NCBI RefSeq assembly: GCF_932274485.2
Contig: NC_065887.2
Location: 6,482,001 to 6,546,000 of the forward strand
Direction: 5' to 3'
Length of the DNA stretch: 64,000 nucleotides
Origin: Patella vulgata
Taxonomy: Eukaryota; Mollusca; Gastropoda; Patellidae
Shown here: in pieces, positions 63,846-64,000 of the stretch
Layout of the letters: the number at the start of each line of letters is the position of its first letter
How positions within the stretch are numbered: the stretch's first letter is position 1
Position numbers and translations under genes: made by a program
The notes under the pieces: generated by a model
Databases searched by the model: none
The model's input: the letters and a program-made list of their open reading frames with translations, nothing else
What the model was told of the DNA's origin: nothing

Positions 63846-64000
63846 AATTAACATTAGGACCATCCTCTTGCACAAGCAATTGTAATTTTCATGTAGTGCC
63901 ATACCCTGTTAGTTAAAAGAATAACGAATTTGACCTGTATTTTATGGTAAAGCTATTCAAAGAGATTGTCAGATATTTAGACATGGGCGCTATTGTCCAC
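63846..64000. other. Unassigned window end
   Basis: No match to the 53.9 kb region beyond block 1 and no coding potential was seen. Confidence 0.4.

Overview
This window looks like nuclear DNA of a marine mollusc, most likely a gastropod. It is AT-rich, intron-rich and packed with tRNA-derived SINEs, palindromic MITEs and other small DNA transposons. The main gene content is a cluster of five secreted phospholipase A2-like genes of the conodipine (group IX) type. The species is inferred from the gene family and repeat style and could not be searched.

PLA2 genes. PLA2-1 (+) has coding exons at 9814-9984 and 12049-12261. PLA2-2 (-) is at 27700-27530 and 26932-26717. PLA2-3 (+) is at 45832-46002 and 47317-47532. 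PLA2-4 (-) is at 53566-53384 and 51463-51239. PLA2-5 (-) is at 63114-62932 and 60479-60255. Each has a splice acceptor directly before the ATG (AG|AAATG), a coding exon with signal peptide and the CDxHDxCYxC core ending at a phase-0 intron, and a second coding exon with five cysteines. A non-coding first exon with a TATA-like promoter can be recognised for PLA2-1, -2 and -4. PLA2-3 has a TATA box at 44974. The cluster grew by duplication: 48.66-53.8 kb and 55.64-63.4 kb are paralogous blocks carrying PLA2-4 and PLA2-5, and an older duplication links the flanks of PLA2-2 and PLA2-4.

Other genes. A five-exon gene for a small secreted cysteine-rich protein with one EGF-like domain runs from 35065 to 39679 (+), with every intron in phase 1. 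A nearly complete Tc1 transposon (33537-35041) ends 23 bases before its start codon. An unrecognised first exon lies at 16100-16376 (+) behind a GC-box/CCAAT promoter. Two degraded copies of a metazoan multigene or transposon-associated protein family lie at 1058-2085 and 13930-14800.

Repeats. Two SINE families dominate: SINE A (about 370 bp, tail of CATTT units) and SINE B (about 265 bp, tail of TC repeats, head with a G-run). Several copies have clean target duplications, and many insertions can be dated against empty sites in the duplicated blocks. Non-autonomous DNA elements include TTAA-flanked palindromic families resembling Kolobok/T2 MITEs, a short Helitron with an exact empty site, a PIF/Harbinger-like MITE, a hAT-like element, a deleted mariner, and foldbacks. 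A LINE endonuclease fragment is at 6151-7158 (-). No rRNA, intact tRNA gene or CRISPR array was seen.
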